Below are positions 27,643-35,600 of a stretch of 64,000 bases of DNA, one piece after another. Made by a program: the position numbers and the translations under genes. The first letter of the stretch is position 1; the number at the start of each line of letters is the position of its first letter. The stretch lies in the NCBI GenBank assembly GCA_030445275.1, contig JAUCSE010000040.1, positions 1-64,000 of the forward strand, read 5' to 3'. A model generated the notes under the pieces. It ran no database searches. It was not told where the DNA came from and was given only the letters and a program-made list of their open reading frames with translations. This stretch comes from Mucilaginibacter sp. (GTDB taxonomy: Bacteria; Bacteroidota; Bacteroidia; Sphingobacteriales; Sphingobacteriaceae).

Positions 27643-28577
27643 GCGGTTTACTCAAAAGGATATTAATTGGAGATACACCTGTTAAGGAGTACACTACCGT
27701 AACAGTTGATGGTGAAATTAAAGAAAGCGTTTTTCTGAAGATTGATTCCACGGTGATCGATGTTTCTAAAAACCAGTTTCTGCTTTGTCTTGACCCGATC
27801 ATTTTTGGTATCTGGATAGAAAAGGGAGAATATACGGCTATTGCTGACCCGCCAAGCAAGTACCTTATGAGTTTCAAAAACTCATTTACCGGGAGCCATG
27901 GAAAAACCACAGCCACTTTGGTGCTTGACCTGATTGCTAAAATTGATGAAAAAGATGGATCATTAATACTGTTAAAACTCCGAAAGAGCAGGATATATCA
28001 TCTACATTTTATCAAAACCTATCTACTCTTTTTTAAATACTACAAAAAGCCGAAGCTCACATTTCCTCAACTAAAAGCCTTTGTTGCTGCTTACAGCTAT
28101 CCAAGGCGGGTTAGGGTTATATCATTTAAACAGGGCGACTACTTTAATATTTTCCCGATGGACTTATTAGGCGATATACAACAGGGTAATAGGTATATAT
28201 TTGGATTACGACATACCAACACAGCGCTCGCCAAAATTATTGCAACAAAAAAGATTGTAGTATCTGAGGTTCCTTACCAGTATAAGGATGTGATATACCA
28301 GTTAGGTTCGCATCATAGCGCGGGGCCGCCACCGGTTGATAAATTACCTTTTAAGGTGATCAGCAGCAAAAACTTTGGCTTTTATGTACCCGAATGGGCC
28401 AATAGTTATAAAGAGATCAATATTGTTAAAAGCATAAACTTAGGCAGCCACATGATGCTTTGGGGCGAGGTACAAGACAAATGTGCGCTAAAAACGTCAA
28501 CAGGGCATTTGTTTCACATTCACCATTTGCTTTATCTGTATCAAAAGGAAAAAGGCATAGCATACCGTTTAGTATGA
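27639..28577 (+). CDS. flavin-reductase-like protein coupled to the methyltransferase
   Basis: The start overlaps the upstream stop by ATGA. No membrane helix is clear. Residues about 140-270 resemble an FMN-binding split barrel of the flavin-reductase type: RVRVISFKQGDYFNIFPMDL, then GLRHTNTALAKIIATKKIVV and YQLGSHHSAGPPPVDKL. The N-terminal 130 residues are unassigned. With the methyltransferase it may modify a small molecule or a lipid. The domain call is from pattern and not certain. Confidence 0.5.
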   Translation: MSGLLKRILIGDTPVKEYTTVTVDGEIKESVFLKIDSTVIDVSKNQFLLCLDPIIFGIWIEKGEYTAIADPPSKYLMSFKNSFTGSHGKTTATLVLDLIAKIDEKDGSLILLKLRKSRIYHLHFIKTYLLFFKYYKKPKLTFPQLKAFVAAYSYPRRVRVISFKQGDYFNIFPMDLLGDIQQGNRYIFGLRHTNTALAKIIATKKIVVSEVPYQYKDVIYQLGSHHSAGPPPVDKLPFKVISSKNFGFYVPEWANSYKEINIVKSINLGSHMMLWGEVQDKCALKTSTGHLFHIHHLLYLYQKEKGIAYRLV

Positions 28578-28597
28578 TAGCCACAAATAACTAACTG

Positions 28598-28936
28598 ATG
28601 GCTTTTCTTAAAACCGCCAGTATGGCCATCGCCTTTTTGCTTGAACTGTGTATGATATTTGCCCTGGGTTACTACGGCTTTTATATAGGAAGCGATATCC
28701 TTTGGAAATTGATATTAACCATTACTTTGCCGGCAGTTGCAATTGGTTTATGGGGATATTTTGCCGCGCCCAAATCCGCGCATCGATTACAACGTCCCTA
28801 TCTACCTATCTTTAAGCTGGTATTATATATAACCACGGCCTTTCTGTTGTATAAAATAGGTGTACATCACTATCCCTTTATTTTGGCCAGCGCAGCTATT
28901 TTAAGTGAATCGCTTGCCTGGGCATTACATCAATAA
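28598..28936 (+). CDS. YrdB/DUF2568-family membrane protein
   Basis: The 112-residue protein has four membrane helices. The family pattern is present: a first helix with FLLELCMIFALGYYGFY, then the loop WGYFAAPKSAHRLQRPY between helices 2 and 3. The function is unknown for the family. It lies 20 bp after the flavin-reductase-like gene, so it likely closes that operon, and converges on the HxlR gene 4 bp away. Confidence 0.8.
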   Translation: MAFLKTASMAIAFLLELCMIFALGYYGFYIGSDILWKLILTITLPAVAIGLWGYFAAPKSAHRLQRPYLPIFKLVLYITTAFLLYKIGVHHYPFILASAAILSESLAWALHQ

Positions 28937-28940
28937 AAAT

Positions 28941-29324
28941 TTATTGAATACTCTTTTTCATCTGGCAATAGGTATCGCCCCAATTGCACAGTGCATCCAT
29001 GATAGGGATAAGTGATTTTCCGATCTCGGTAAGTTTATACTCTACCCTTGGTGGCGATTCGGCAAAAGCCTCCCTTGAAATAATGCCATCGCGCTCCAAT
29101 TCCCTCAACTGCGCGGTTAGGGTGGCTTGTGTTATATAGGGCATTTTTTTACGAAGCACGCCAAACCTCATGGGGCACTCTTCCCTCACCTTATTAAGCA
29201 GCATCAACTTCCATTTTCCGCCGATGATATCCAGGGCGTTTGTCATCGGACAGTTATCTTCTGAAAAATCTTCCATTTCTGTTTTTATAACCAGCTGATG
29301 GTCATCATTAGTATCATTTTTCAT
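28941..29324 (-). CDS. HxlR-family transcriptional regulator
   Basis: The 127-residue protein is one HxlR winged helix. It contains the N-terminal redox-type Cys motif (NCPMTNALDIIGGKWKLMLL), the RFGVLRKKMPYITQATLTAQL recognition region, and the wing PPRVEYKLTEIGKSLIPIMD. HxlR proteins respond to aldehydes, diamide or reactive species. It is divergent from a multidrug-type MFS gene with 114 bp between, the usual arrangement for control of an efflux pump. ACTTAGTAT at 29327 and GACTAAGTC at 29401 in that gap may be operator parts. Confidence 0.9.
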   Translation of the reverse strand: MKNDTNDDHQLVIKTEMEDFSEDNCPMTNALDIIGGKWKLMLLNKVREECPMRFGVLRKKMPYITQATLTAQLRELERDGIISREAFAESPPRVEYKLTEIGKSLIPIMDALCNWGDTYCQMKKSIQ

Positions 29325-29438
29325 ACTTAGTATCTTCCTTCAAACTACTTGTAAGCACCAGGCGCTGCCGCCATATTTGTTTAGTAAAGTTAATAAAATA
29401 GACTAAGTCATCGGTCAAAATCATTCTATATCATTACT

Positions 29439-30881
29439 ATGAGCAAGCAAATTTCCAGATGGTTCCTGCTGATAATTCTGTCGTCGGCCGTGTTTTTATC
29501 AGTTATTGACATATTTATTGTCAATGTAGCTATCCCCTCCATCAAAATCGGGATTAAAGGTTCTGACAGCGACATTCAGCTGGTCATCGTCCTTTACCTG
29601 TTAGGTTACGCAGCCTTTTTGATAACCGGCGGCCGTGCCGGCGATCATTATGGTAAGAAGAATGTGTTTATCATTTCCATGATATTTTTTATTGCCACCT
29701 CCTGTTTGTGCGGCTTTTCGCAATCGCCCTGGCAAATCAATACCTCTCGCTTTTTGCAGGGAATCAGCGCGGCCTTTATGATACCGCAAAGCATTACCTA
29801 TATCCAGGTGCTCTTCCCAGAGCATCATGACCGGATCAAGGCATTGGGTATTTATGGCAGTATTGCGGGTACAGCATCGGTAATTGGACAGTTTTTAGGT
29901 GGTGTATTACCCGATGTTCACTTCTTTATTGCCGGCTGGCGACTTATCTTCCTGATCAATCTGCCCCTGGGTTTGATCTCGGTTATACTTGCAGCCAAAT
30001 ACCTGAAGGATACCAAAACCGAAAAGAAAGGAAAATTTGATCATTCAGGAGTTACCTTGTTAACTATGGCTTTAATAGCGCTGATCTATCCGCTTGTGCG
30101 GGGCCCGGAACTACAATGGCCCTGGTGGAGCATGGCGTTGATCGGCCTATCAATAGTGTTGTTGGCCTTGTTTATTTTTGACCAGCGCAGAAAACTACAA
30201 ACCGGCAAAGAACCATTGATTGATGTGCGGCTGTTTGGCTTTAAGGATTTTAACATAGGCCTTTGCGCAGTATTGTTTTATTTTATGGTGCAGGACACTT
30301 ATTTCCTGATCAACGTTATCCTGTTTCAAACCGGATTCGGTATCAGCTCATCAGAAACAGGGATATTCTTTGTATTTCAGGGTGTGGGCTATGTGGTGGC
30401 TTCCCTACTATCGCTGCACCTGGTGCCGGTTTATGGTAAAAAGGTATTGCAGGTTGGGGTGCTGATCATGATCACCGCTTTGGTTTTTCATTTGGTATTT
30501 TTCAATTCACCTTCAACCAGCCGTTATATACTTTTACCTGTACTTTTTATTTACGGTACGGGTTGTGGGTCTGTACTTCCCTCTCTGCTTACCATGGCCC
30601 TGAAAAGTATACCACCACATTTTGCGGGTGCGGCTTCGGGAACTTTTTCCACCTTTCAACAAACCGCTATTGCCCTGGGGATAGGTATTGTTGGCGGTGT
30701 TTTCTTTTATCAGTTAGCCGGGAACACCACACTAGAGGGTTATGTATCAGCCTACAGAATAGCCACGGGAGTAAATATGTTTCTGCTGATGGTGGTTAGT
30801 CTGTTTCTTTTTTTATTACCTGATAAACAAAAAGCCTCACCTATATCCTCTCCAAAGGAGAGGACTTTAATTGCAAATTGA
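29439..30881 (+). CDS. MFS drug-efflux transporter, DHA2 (14-helix) type
   Basis: The 480-residue inner-membrane protein has 14 predicted helices. It contains the DHA2 first-helix motif VIDIFIVNVAIPSI (motif D1), motif A GGRAGDHYGKKNVF in the loop between helices 2 and 3, and motif C-like GSIAGTASVIGQFLGG in helix 5. Proton-driven export of a hydrophobic drug or dye is expected. The HxlR gene transcribed away from it is the probable regulator. Confidence 0.9.
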   Translation: MSKQISRWFLLIILSSAVFLSVIDIFIVNVAIPSIKIGIKGSDSDIQLVIVLYLLGYAAFLITGGRAGDHYGKKNVFIISMIFFIATSCLCGFSQSPWQINTSRFLQGISAAFMIPQSITYIQVLFPEHHDRIKALGIYGSIAGTASVIGQFLGGVLPDVHFFIAGWRLIFLINLPLGLISVILAAKYLKDTKTEKKGKFDHSGVTLLTMALIALIYPLVRGPELQWPWWSMALIGLSIVLLALFIFDQRRKLQTGKEPLIDVRLFGFKDFNIGLCAVLFYFMVQDTYFLINVILFQTGFGISSSETGIFFVFQGVGYVVASLLSLHLVPVYGKKVLQVGVLIMITALVFHLVFFNSPSTSRYILLPVLFIYGTGCGSVLPSLLTMALKSIPPHFAGAASGTFSTFQQTAIALGIGIVGGVFFYQLAGNTTLEGYVSAYRIATGVNMFLLMVVSLFLFLLPDKQKASPISSPKERTLIAN

Positions 30882-30918
30882 TTATTTTAAATGCTTCTCC
30901 TGTCTATCACCCTAAAAC

Positions 30919-30958
30919 AACAATAGCTTTTGCGGCAGATGCCGCAAAAGCTATTGTT
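30919..30958. terminator. bidirectional hairpin terminator
   Basis: AACAATAGCTTTTGCGGCA (30919-30937) and its exact inverted copy (30940-30958) form a 19-bp stem around two bases. It sits between the converging MFS and GH36 genes. Confidence 0.75.
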
Positions 30959-30977
30959 CAATCTTATTCTCCGCCAG

Positions 30978-31088
30978 TTCAAGCGTCCTTCGCTTAAACT
31001 TATACGAGTGTAAGCGTCCACGCTTACCTCCAATTAAATTAAGCGTGGACGCTTAATCAGGACGTTATTCAAGCGAAGGACGCTTGAA
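30978..31088. repeat. nested palindromic repeat (AAGCGTCC-type)
   Basis: Outer arms TTCAAGCGTCCTTCGCTT (30978-30995) and AAGCGAAGGACGCTTGAA (31071-31088) enclose inner arms TAAGCGTCCACGCTTA (31011-31026) and TAAGCGTGGACGCTTA (31040-31055). Each arm is itself nearly palindromic (AAGCG...CGCTT), so the element can fold as one long cruciform or four small hairpins. It is non-coding and ends 23 bp before the GH36 stop codon. Confidence 0.85.
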
Positions 31089-31110
31089 TATGCGATTATG
31101 GGATGAGGTT

Positions 31111-33315
31111 TTACTTCACTTCATCCAGCTGCAAAACTACACTTGATCTGTGGTTGTCTACATGTGGGTTTACGCCAACGGTCATTAAAAAATCGCCGGT
31201 AAAAGTTTGATCATTACCCAAGGCTGAATTTGATCCAGGGTAAAGGTTAATTTCCTTAACCTGGTATTTTTTCTGCGGATCAAGACCCTTCAAACGGATT
31301 GGCACTTTGGTGCCCGTACCATAACGGTTATTAACCAGGTAATTAAATACCACCGCTTTTGATCTGTTATTATCAACATACATAATAGATGCCGCGTCAT
31401 TATCCCATGGGCTTTGCAAACGATATTGATCACCATGCCAGATAGCATCTTTCAGGTTATCATAATTTTTTAGCGCATCGTGAACATAACTCAGGTCCTG
31501 CTCGCTTAGTTTACTCATCACAATATCAAAACCAAGCTTGCCCATCATAGCCACATCTGTACGGAACTTGATAGATTGTTTACCCCAATCAGTTACATGG
31601 TTCGAGCTGGTAATGGCCGGATAGAAATAAGAATACTCCCATTGAATAAATATCCTTTCTATCGGATCAGTATTATCGCTTGGCCAAAACTCGGTGAAGT
31701 ATTTAAGCGCCCCATAGTCAACACGGCCACCGCCACCCGAGCATAACATTAAAGGCACTTTTGGATATTTTGCGCGAATACGTTCCAATACTTCGTATAA
31801 TCCACGCACATAATCAATATATAGATGCGACTGATCTTTTTTCAAATAAGCCGAATAAGCATTATAGATCACCGCGTTACAATCCCACTTGATATAAGCC
31901 AGGTCGGGGCTTTTGGTGAACAGGCCATCAACTATATTAAATACAAAATCCTGTACCTGCGGATTTGACAGATCAAGCTCCAACTGATTACGGAAATATT
32001 TCTCTGGACGGTTAGGCTGTTTAATTACCCAATCCGGGTGCTTACTGTATAGCTCACTTTTAGGGTTAACCATTTCGGGCTCTATCCATATCCCGAATTT
32101 AACACCATTAGCGCTTGCCTCTTTTACCAGCGAGCTGATACCGTTTGGCAGTTTTTGTTTGTTCTCCTGCCAATCCCCAAGGCCTGCATGGTCATCATTA
32201 CGCGGGTATTTATTACCAAACCAGCCGTCGTCAAGCAAAAACAGGTCGACACCCAGTTTCTTGGTATCCTTTAGCAGTTCGGCCAGTTTAGTTTCGTTAA
32301 AATCAAAGCCTGTTGCTTCCCAGTTGTTCAGCAGGGTAAGCCTGGAACCTTCGCCGTCAACTATTTTATACTTGCGGGCCCAGCGTTGCAGCTTACGACT
32401 GGCATCGCCCTTGCCATGATCTGAGTAGGTGTAAACCAGTGCAGGAGTAGTAAATTCTTCAGCTGGTTTTAAATGATACTCTGAAGCCGCGTTGTTAATG
32501 CCGGCTATCACCCGTAAATTATTAGATACATCAAGCTCCAGATCAATTTTAAAATTACCTGACCATTCCAGGGCACCCAGCAACACCTTGCCTTCATCCT
32601 CCGTAGCTGGCTGATCCATGGATACAGCGAACATAGATGGTTCGTACAGATTGGCACGGGTACCCAATTTGCTATCGATGGTTTTGATGCCATGCGTTAA
32701 TTTTGATTCCTCTGGCTGCATTTCCATGGCCCAGTTGCCATGATACTGTTTAAGCCAAAAACCACTCCCCTTCAAGTTCAAATTTGCCGACGCAAATTTG
32801 TTAAGCGTTACAATACCCTTTTCACCATGCTTTATAACCGACCATTGTTCGGTAACATCCTCCTTGAAAAAGGTTTTATAAAACAGTTTCACCTCAAAAT
32901 CATAGGCAGGATCTTTCAGGTTAACGGTCAACAGGGAAACATCAGCATCAATTTTGGTTACCGTATGGCTTACATAAACCAGGTTGAGCGACTTATTACC
33001 ATCGGCATGAGTAACCGTTATGGCAGGCTCGGCCAGGTTAGTAGACCCAGAAGGTGTATATGCCGAATTCAGGATACCAGAATCATCGGCCTGGTTATAC
33101 ATTTTTTGTATCCGCTCGTACTCGCTTGCATTACTCAGTTTGGCGCCGAAATAAACCATTTTAAGATTTTTATCAGCATCAGTTTGCAGTACCAGCGCGT
33201 TGTTTTGTGTTTCCACAGGGATGGTTACTGTTTGCGCAAAGCTGCCTGCTGCTGTAAATACAGCGCCAGCCGCCAGGCACAGGGGCATGAAATGATTTCG
33301 GAACGTTTTTCTCAC
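31111..33315 (-). CDS. exported GH36 alpha-galactosidase
   Basis: This removes terminal alpha-galactose from glycans in the periplasm. It begins at GTG 33315; that start gives the basic end of a signal peptide closing at AGSFAQ (residue 28), which the next ATG would lose. An N-terminal beta-sandwich covers about 30-320. The TIM barrel carries LLDDGWFGNKYPRNDD, GIWIEPEMVNPKSELY, the nucleophile motif YIKWDCN (Asp478), CSGGGGRVDYG and the acid/base motif FWPSDNTD (Asp547), all canonical GH36. The length of 734 is normal. It is the last gene of the enzyme operon, 35 bp after the GH27/36-like gene. Confidence 0.93.
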   Translation of the reverse strand: MRKTFRNHFMPLCLAAGAVFTAAGSFAQTVTIPVETQNNALVLQTDADKNLKMVYFGAKLSNASEYERIQKMYNQADDSGILNSAYTPSGSTNLAEPAITVTHADGNKSLNLVYVSHTVTKIDADVSLLTVNLKDPAYDFEVKLFYKTFFKEDVTEQWSVIKHGEKGIVTLNKFASANLNLKGSGFWLKQYHGNWAMEMQPEESKLTHGIKTIDSKLGTRANLYEPSMFAVSMDQPATEDEGKVLLGALEWSGNFKIDLELDVSNNLRVIAGINNAASEYHLKPAEEFTTPALVYTYSDHGKGDASRKLQRWARKYKIVDGEGSRLTLLNNWEATGFDFNETKLAELLKDTKKLGVDLFLLDDGWFGNKYPRNDDHAGLGDWQENKQKLPNGISSLVKEASANGVKFGIWIEPEMVNPKSELYSKHPDWVIKQPNRPEKYFRNQLELDLSNPQVQDFVFNIVDGLFTKSPDLAYIKWDCNAVIYNAYSAYLKKDQSHLYIDYVRGLYEVLERIRAKYPKVPLMLCSGGGGRVDYGALKYFTEFWPSDNTDPIERIFIQWEYSYFYPAITSSNHVTDWGKQSIKFRTDVAMMGKLGFDIVMSKLSEQDLSYVHDALKNYDNLKDAIWHGDQYRLQSPWDNDAASIMYVDNNRSKAVVFNYLVNNRYGTGTKVPIRLKGLDPQKKYQVKEINLYPGSNSALGNDQTFTGDFLMTVGVNPHVDNHRSSVVLQLDEVK

Positions 33316-33350
33316 TTTTATCAGGTTATTTTATGGGTAAACAGATCAGG

Positions 33351-35537
33351 TTATTTTTTAATTTCAAATTTATACAATGCAGCGTCGGCAGCATCAATTT
33401 TTATGTTCATATTGGCTTTGTTACCTTTCAGTATTTCGCTAACAATATATTCCTTTTGTGCCGGAAGTCCTACCCTTTTGGCATCTATAGTAAACTCTTT
33501 GGATTCGTTTGAATAGTTAAATACGGCCAGGTAAATATCATTACCAATTTTACGGGTAAACATTTCAGATGCGTTCTGTCCGGTGTTACCTTCAACGGGC
33601 TCAAACGCTTTACCGTTTTCAACCACTTTAAGTAGTTCCTTGTTTTGATACCAGGCTTTTGCCCTGTCGCTCCACGGCCCATGCACCGAAAAATCATCGC
33701 CGGTAATAAATGTACCTGTGATAACTGATGACAACATCCGGGCCCGGTTAGCGCCTTCACTTTCTGTAGATAACACCACATGATCGGCATCAACATAGTT
33801 ATACAAAAACGTTTGCCACCAGCCATAACTTACGCTGTTTAAAGTGTACTGCGTATCCTTTATTGTTTTGAAAGCATCACAAGCTATACGCCGGGTGTGC
33901 ACGTACCTACCAGTAGCCAAACTTGGCGATATGGCCGCATAGATCAGCATCTGATCGCCTAATTTACTGATCAGATACTCCATTCCCTTACGGTATGCCT
34001 GCATACCCGTGGTTACCGTTGGGTCATAAAAATGGGTGGACTCTGCAGTGGCATGGCCCAGAAAATCGATCTTGATCATTTTAAAGCCACATTGCTTGAG
34101 TTTCCAGATCACCAGGTCAATATGGTCACGGGTACCCGGATGGGTTGGGTCAATAGCGCGGGCGCCATCAATATCATGATAACCATTGCCTACCTTCGTC
34201 CAGAGCTCGCCATAGGTATAATTACTGCCCTGTACTTTCCGGTTCGGGCCATCCTTCCAGCCCCAGTCGGTAAACGGGGCCCAGTATACACCGGGCTGTA
34301 GTCCTTTACTTTTGCAGTAGTCGGCAAATTCCTTGAGTTTGCTGTAATCGCCGTCAAGACCGCCCTTCAGCATAAAATCCCAGTACGAATCCAGGTCGAT
34401 AAAGGCGGTGTTGCCTGTGCGGAAAGCCTTTAAACTATCCGCGAAAAAATCAGCTACCTTGGTTGCCTTTTCATAAGTAAGCTTGTCCTGCATTACGCCC
34501 CAGCTGTTCCAGCCTACGGGTGTAGGTTTTGTCCAGTTAAAAACAAAGGGAGGCTCGGCAATGCGGTTGGCTTTGGCATATTCTTCCAGTCCGTTGCGCC
34601 AATCAGTAAAATACCCGATTAGTATTTTTGGCGACTTGATAATATCGCCACTTATAGTTCCGTGTGCAATGTTATCGCGGGTTACGCTTTCCTCGGTGTA
34701 GCCGCTCCAAACATCAATCACATTACCGCTATCTTTTTTGGCCGTACTGCGGATGCCGGTTTTCCATACTTCATGCTCCACCGATCCGGCTATAAAACCG
34801 TTACGGGTAGTATTATCATACACCGCCCCTACTTCGGCGCTCATATTGCTGAATGGCGCCACAAAGGGTTTGGCATCATAACGGATAAAAGTATCGTTAT
34901 CAAACGGAACAAAAATACTCCGTGCATCGCCGGTTACTACAGGAATACCACCCGAGAACGGGGTGATAGAATTCGTTTCCAGACCTTTACCAACCGCCTC
35001 TATCTGTGTAAGAAAATACTCATGATTTAAATAAGTATAAAACACCTGTTTTATGGGGGCAAGATTATTTCCGCTTAATGCAATAACATATTTGATGCCT
35101 TGCCCAAAACCATCGGTAATATTAGTTTTACTATACGTTCTTGACTGATAATCCTTTGATGATATGGTTTTACCGTTTAGCTTAAGCGTCGCGCTTACAT
35201 TCAGGAATGTGGCATTTTTATCTTTGTAAACGGCGTATATCCCCTTTTTTAGGTCATACTCAATATAACTATCAGCGCCATAAGGTATAATAATCTGCTG
35301 CTGACCATTGGTTTTTTGTTTCTGAGCAAAAGCGGTATTAGCCCATGGCATTACCAGTAGTAATTGTAATACTAAAACCTTTATAAAACTATCTATGTCA
35401 TTTCGAACAATAGTGAGAAACTCTCTCTTGAGCATAGCGAAAAATCTTATACGACCTGCATTCTGCACTTTGTATGCTGTATAAGATTTCTCCTCGTTCC
35501 TCGTCGAAATGACATTTGTTTTTATGTGAAAATTCAT
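33351..35537 (-). CDS. exported clan GH-D glycosidase (GH27/GH36-like alpha-galactosidase)
   Basis: The mature protein has an N-terminal beta-sandwich (about 70-330) and a GH-D TIM barrel opening with PTPVGWNSWGVMQDKLTYE. The nucleophile is in MIKIDFLGH (Asp491 of the full frame); YWAPFTDWGWKDGP and ISPSLATGRYVHTRRIACDA are further barrel segments. An alpha-galactosidase or related alpha-glycosidase is likely. The N-terminus is odd: residues 1-50 are encoded by a dispersed repeat element, and the hydrophobic signal (FIKVLVLQLLLVMPWANTAFAQ) follows it. A second possible start is ATG at 35435 (MLKREFLT), also inside the repeat. No start lies downstream of the repeat and before the signal. It is operonic with GH95 and GH36. 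Confidence 0.8.
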   Translation of the reverse strand: MNFHIKTNVISTRNEEKSYTAYKVQNAGRIRFFAMLKREFLTIVRNDIDSFIKVLVLQLLLVMPWANTAFAQKQKTNGQQQIIIPYGADSYIEYDLKKGIYAVYKDKNATFLNVSATLKLNGKTISSKDYQSRTYSKTNITDGFGQGIKYVIALSGNNLAPIKQVFYTYLNHEYFLTQIEAVGKGLETNSITPFSGGIPVVTGDARSIFVPFDNDTFIRYDAKPFVAPFSNMSAEVGAVYDNTTRNGFIAGSVEHEVWKTGIRSTAKKDSGNVIDVWSGYTEESVTRDNIAHGTISGDIIKSPKILIGYFTDWRNGLEEYAKANRIAEPPFVFNWTKPTPVGWNSWGVMQDKLTYEKATKVADFFADSLKAFRTGNTAFIDLDSYWDFMLKGGLDGDYSKLKEFADYCKSKGLQPGVYWAPFTDWGWKDGPNRKVQGSNYTYGELWTKVGNGYHDIDGARAIDPTHPGTRDHIDLVIWKLKQCGFKMIKIDFLGHATAESTHFYDPTVTTGMQAYRKGMEYLISKLGDQMLIYAAISPSLATGRYVHTRRIACDAFKTIKDTQYTLNSVSYGWWQTFLYNYVDADHVVLSTESEGANRARMLSSVITGTFITGDDFSVHGPWSDRAKAWYQNKELLKVVENGKAFEPVEGNTGQNASEMFTRKIGNDIYLAVFNYSNESKEFTIDAKRVGLPAQKEYIVSEILKGNKANMNIKIDAADAALYKFEIKK
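35397..35513. repeat. dispersed imperfect palindrome, copy 2, inside a coding region
   Basis: This 117-bp element runs from GTCATTTCGAAC to GTCGAAATGAC. It has the same internal segments as copies 1 and 3 (GAGAAACTCTCTCTTGAGC and GCGAAAAATCTTATAC, and ATAAGATTTCTCCTCGTTCC). It overlaps the 5' end of the GH27/36-like gene and supplies its present start codon(s). Confidence 0.85.
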
Positions 35538-35600
35538 TTTTTGTTTTTTATTTTAATTTCAATAGTCGGCATCTTAATAATTTCTGCTGATGTAAACTGA

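Noticed and set aside
32740..33516. 258-codon plus-strand frame opposite GH36
   Set aside because: It overlaps the start of GH36 and the end of the upstream gene, and the composition is that of reverse-strand noise.
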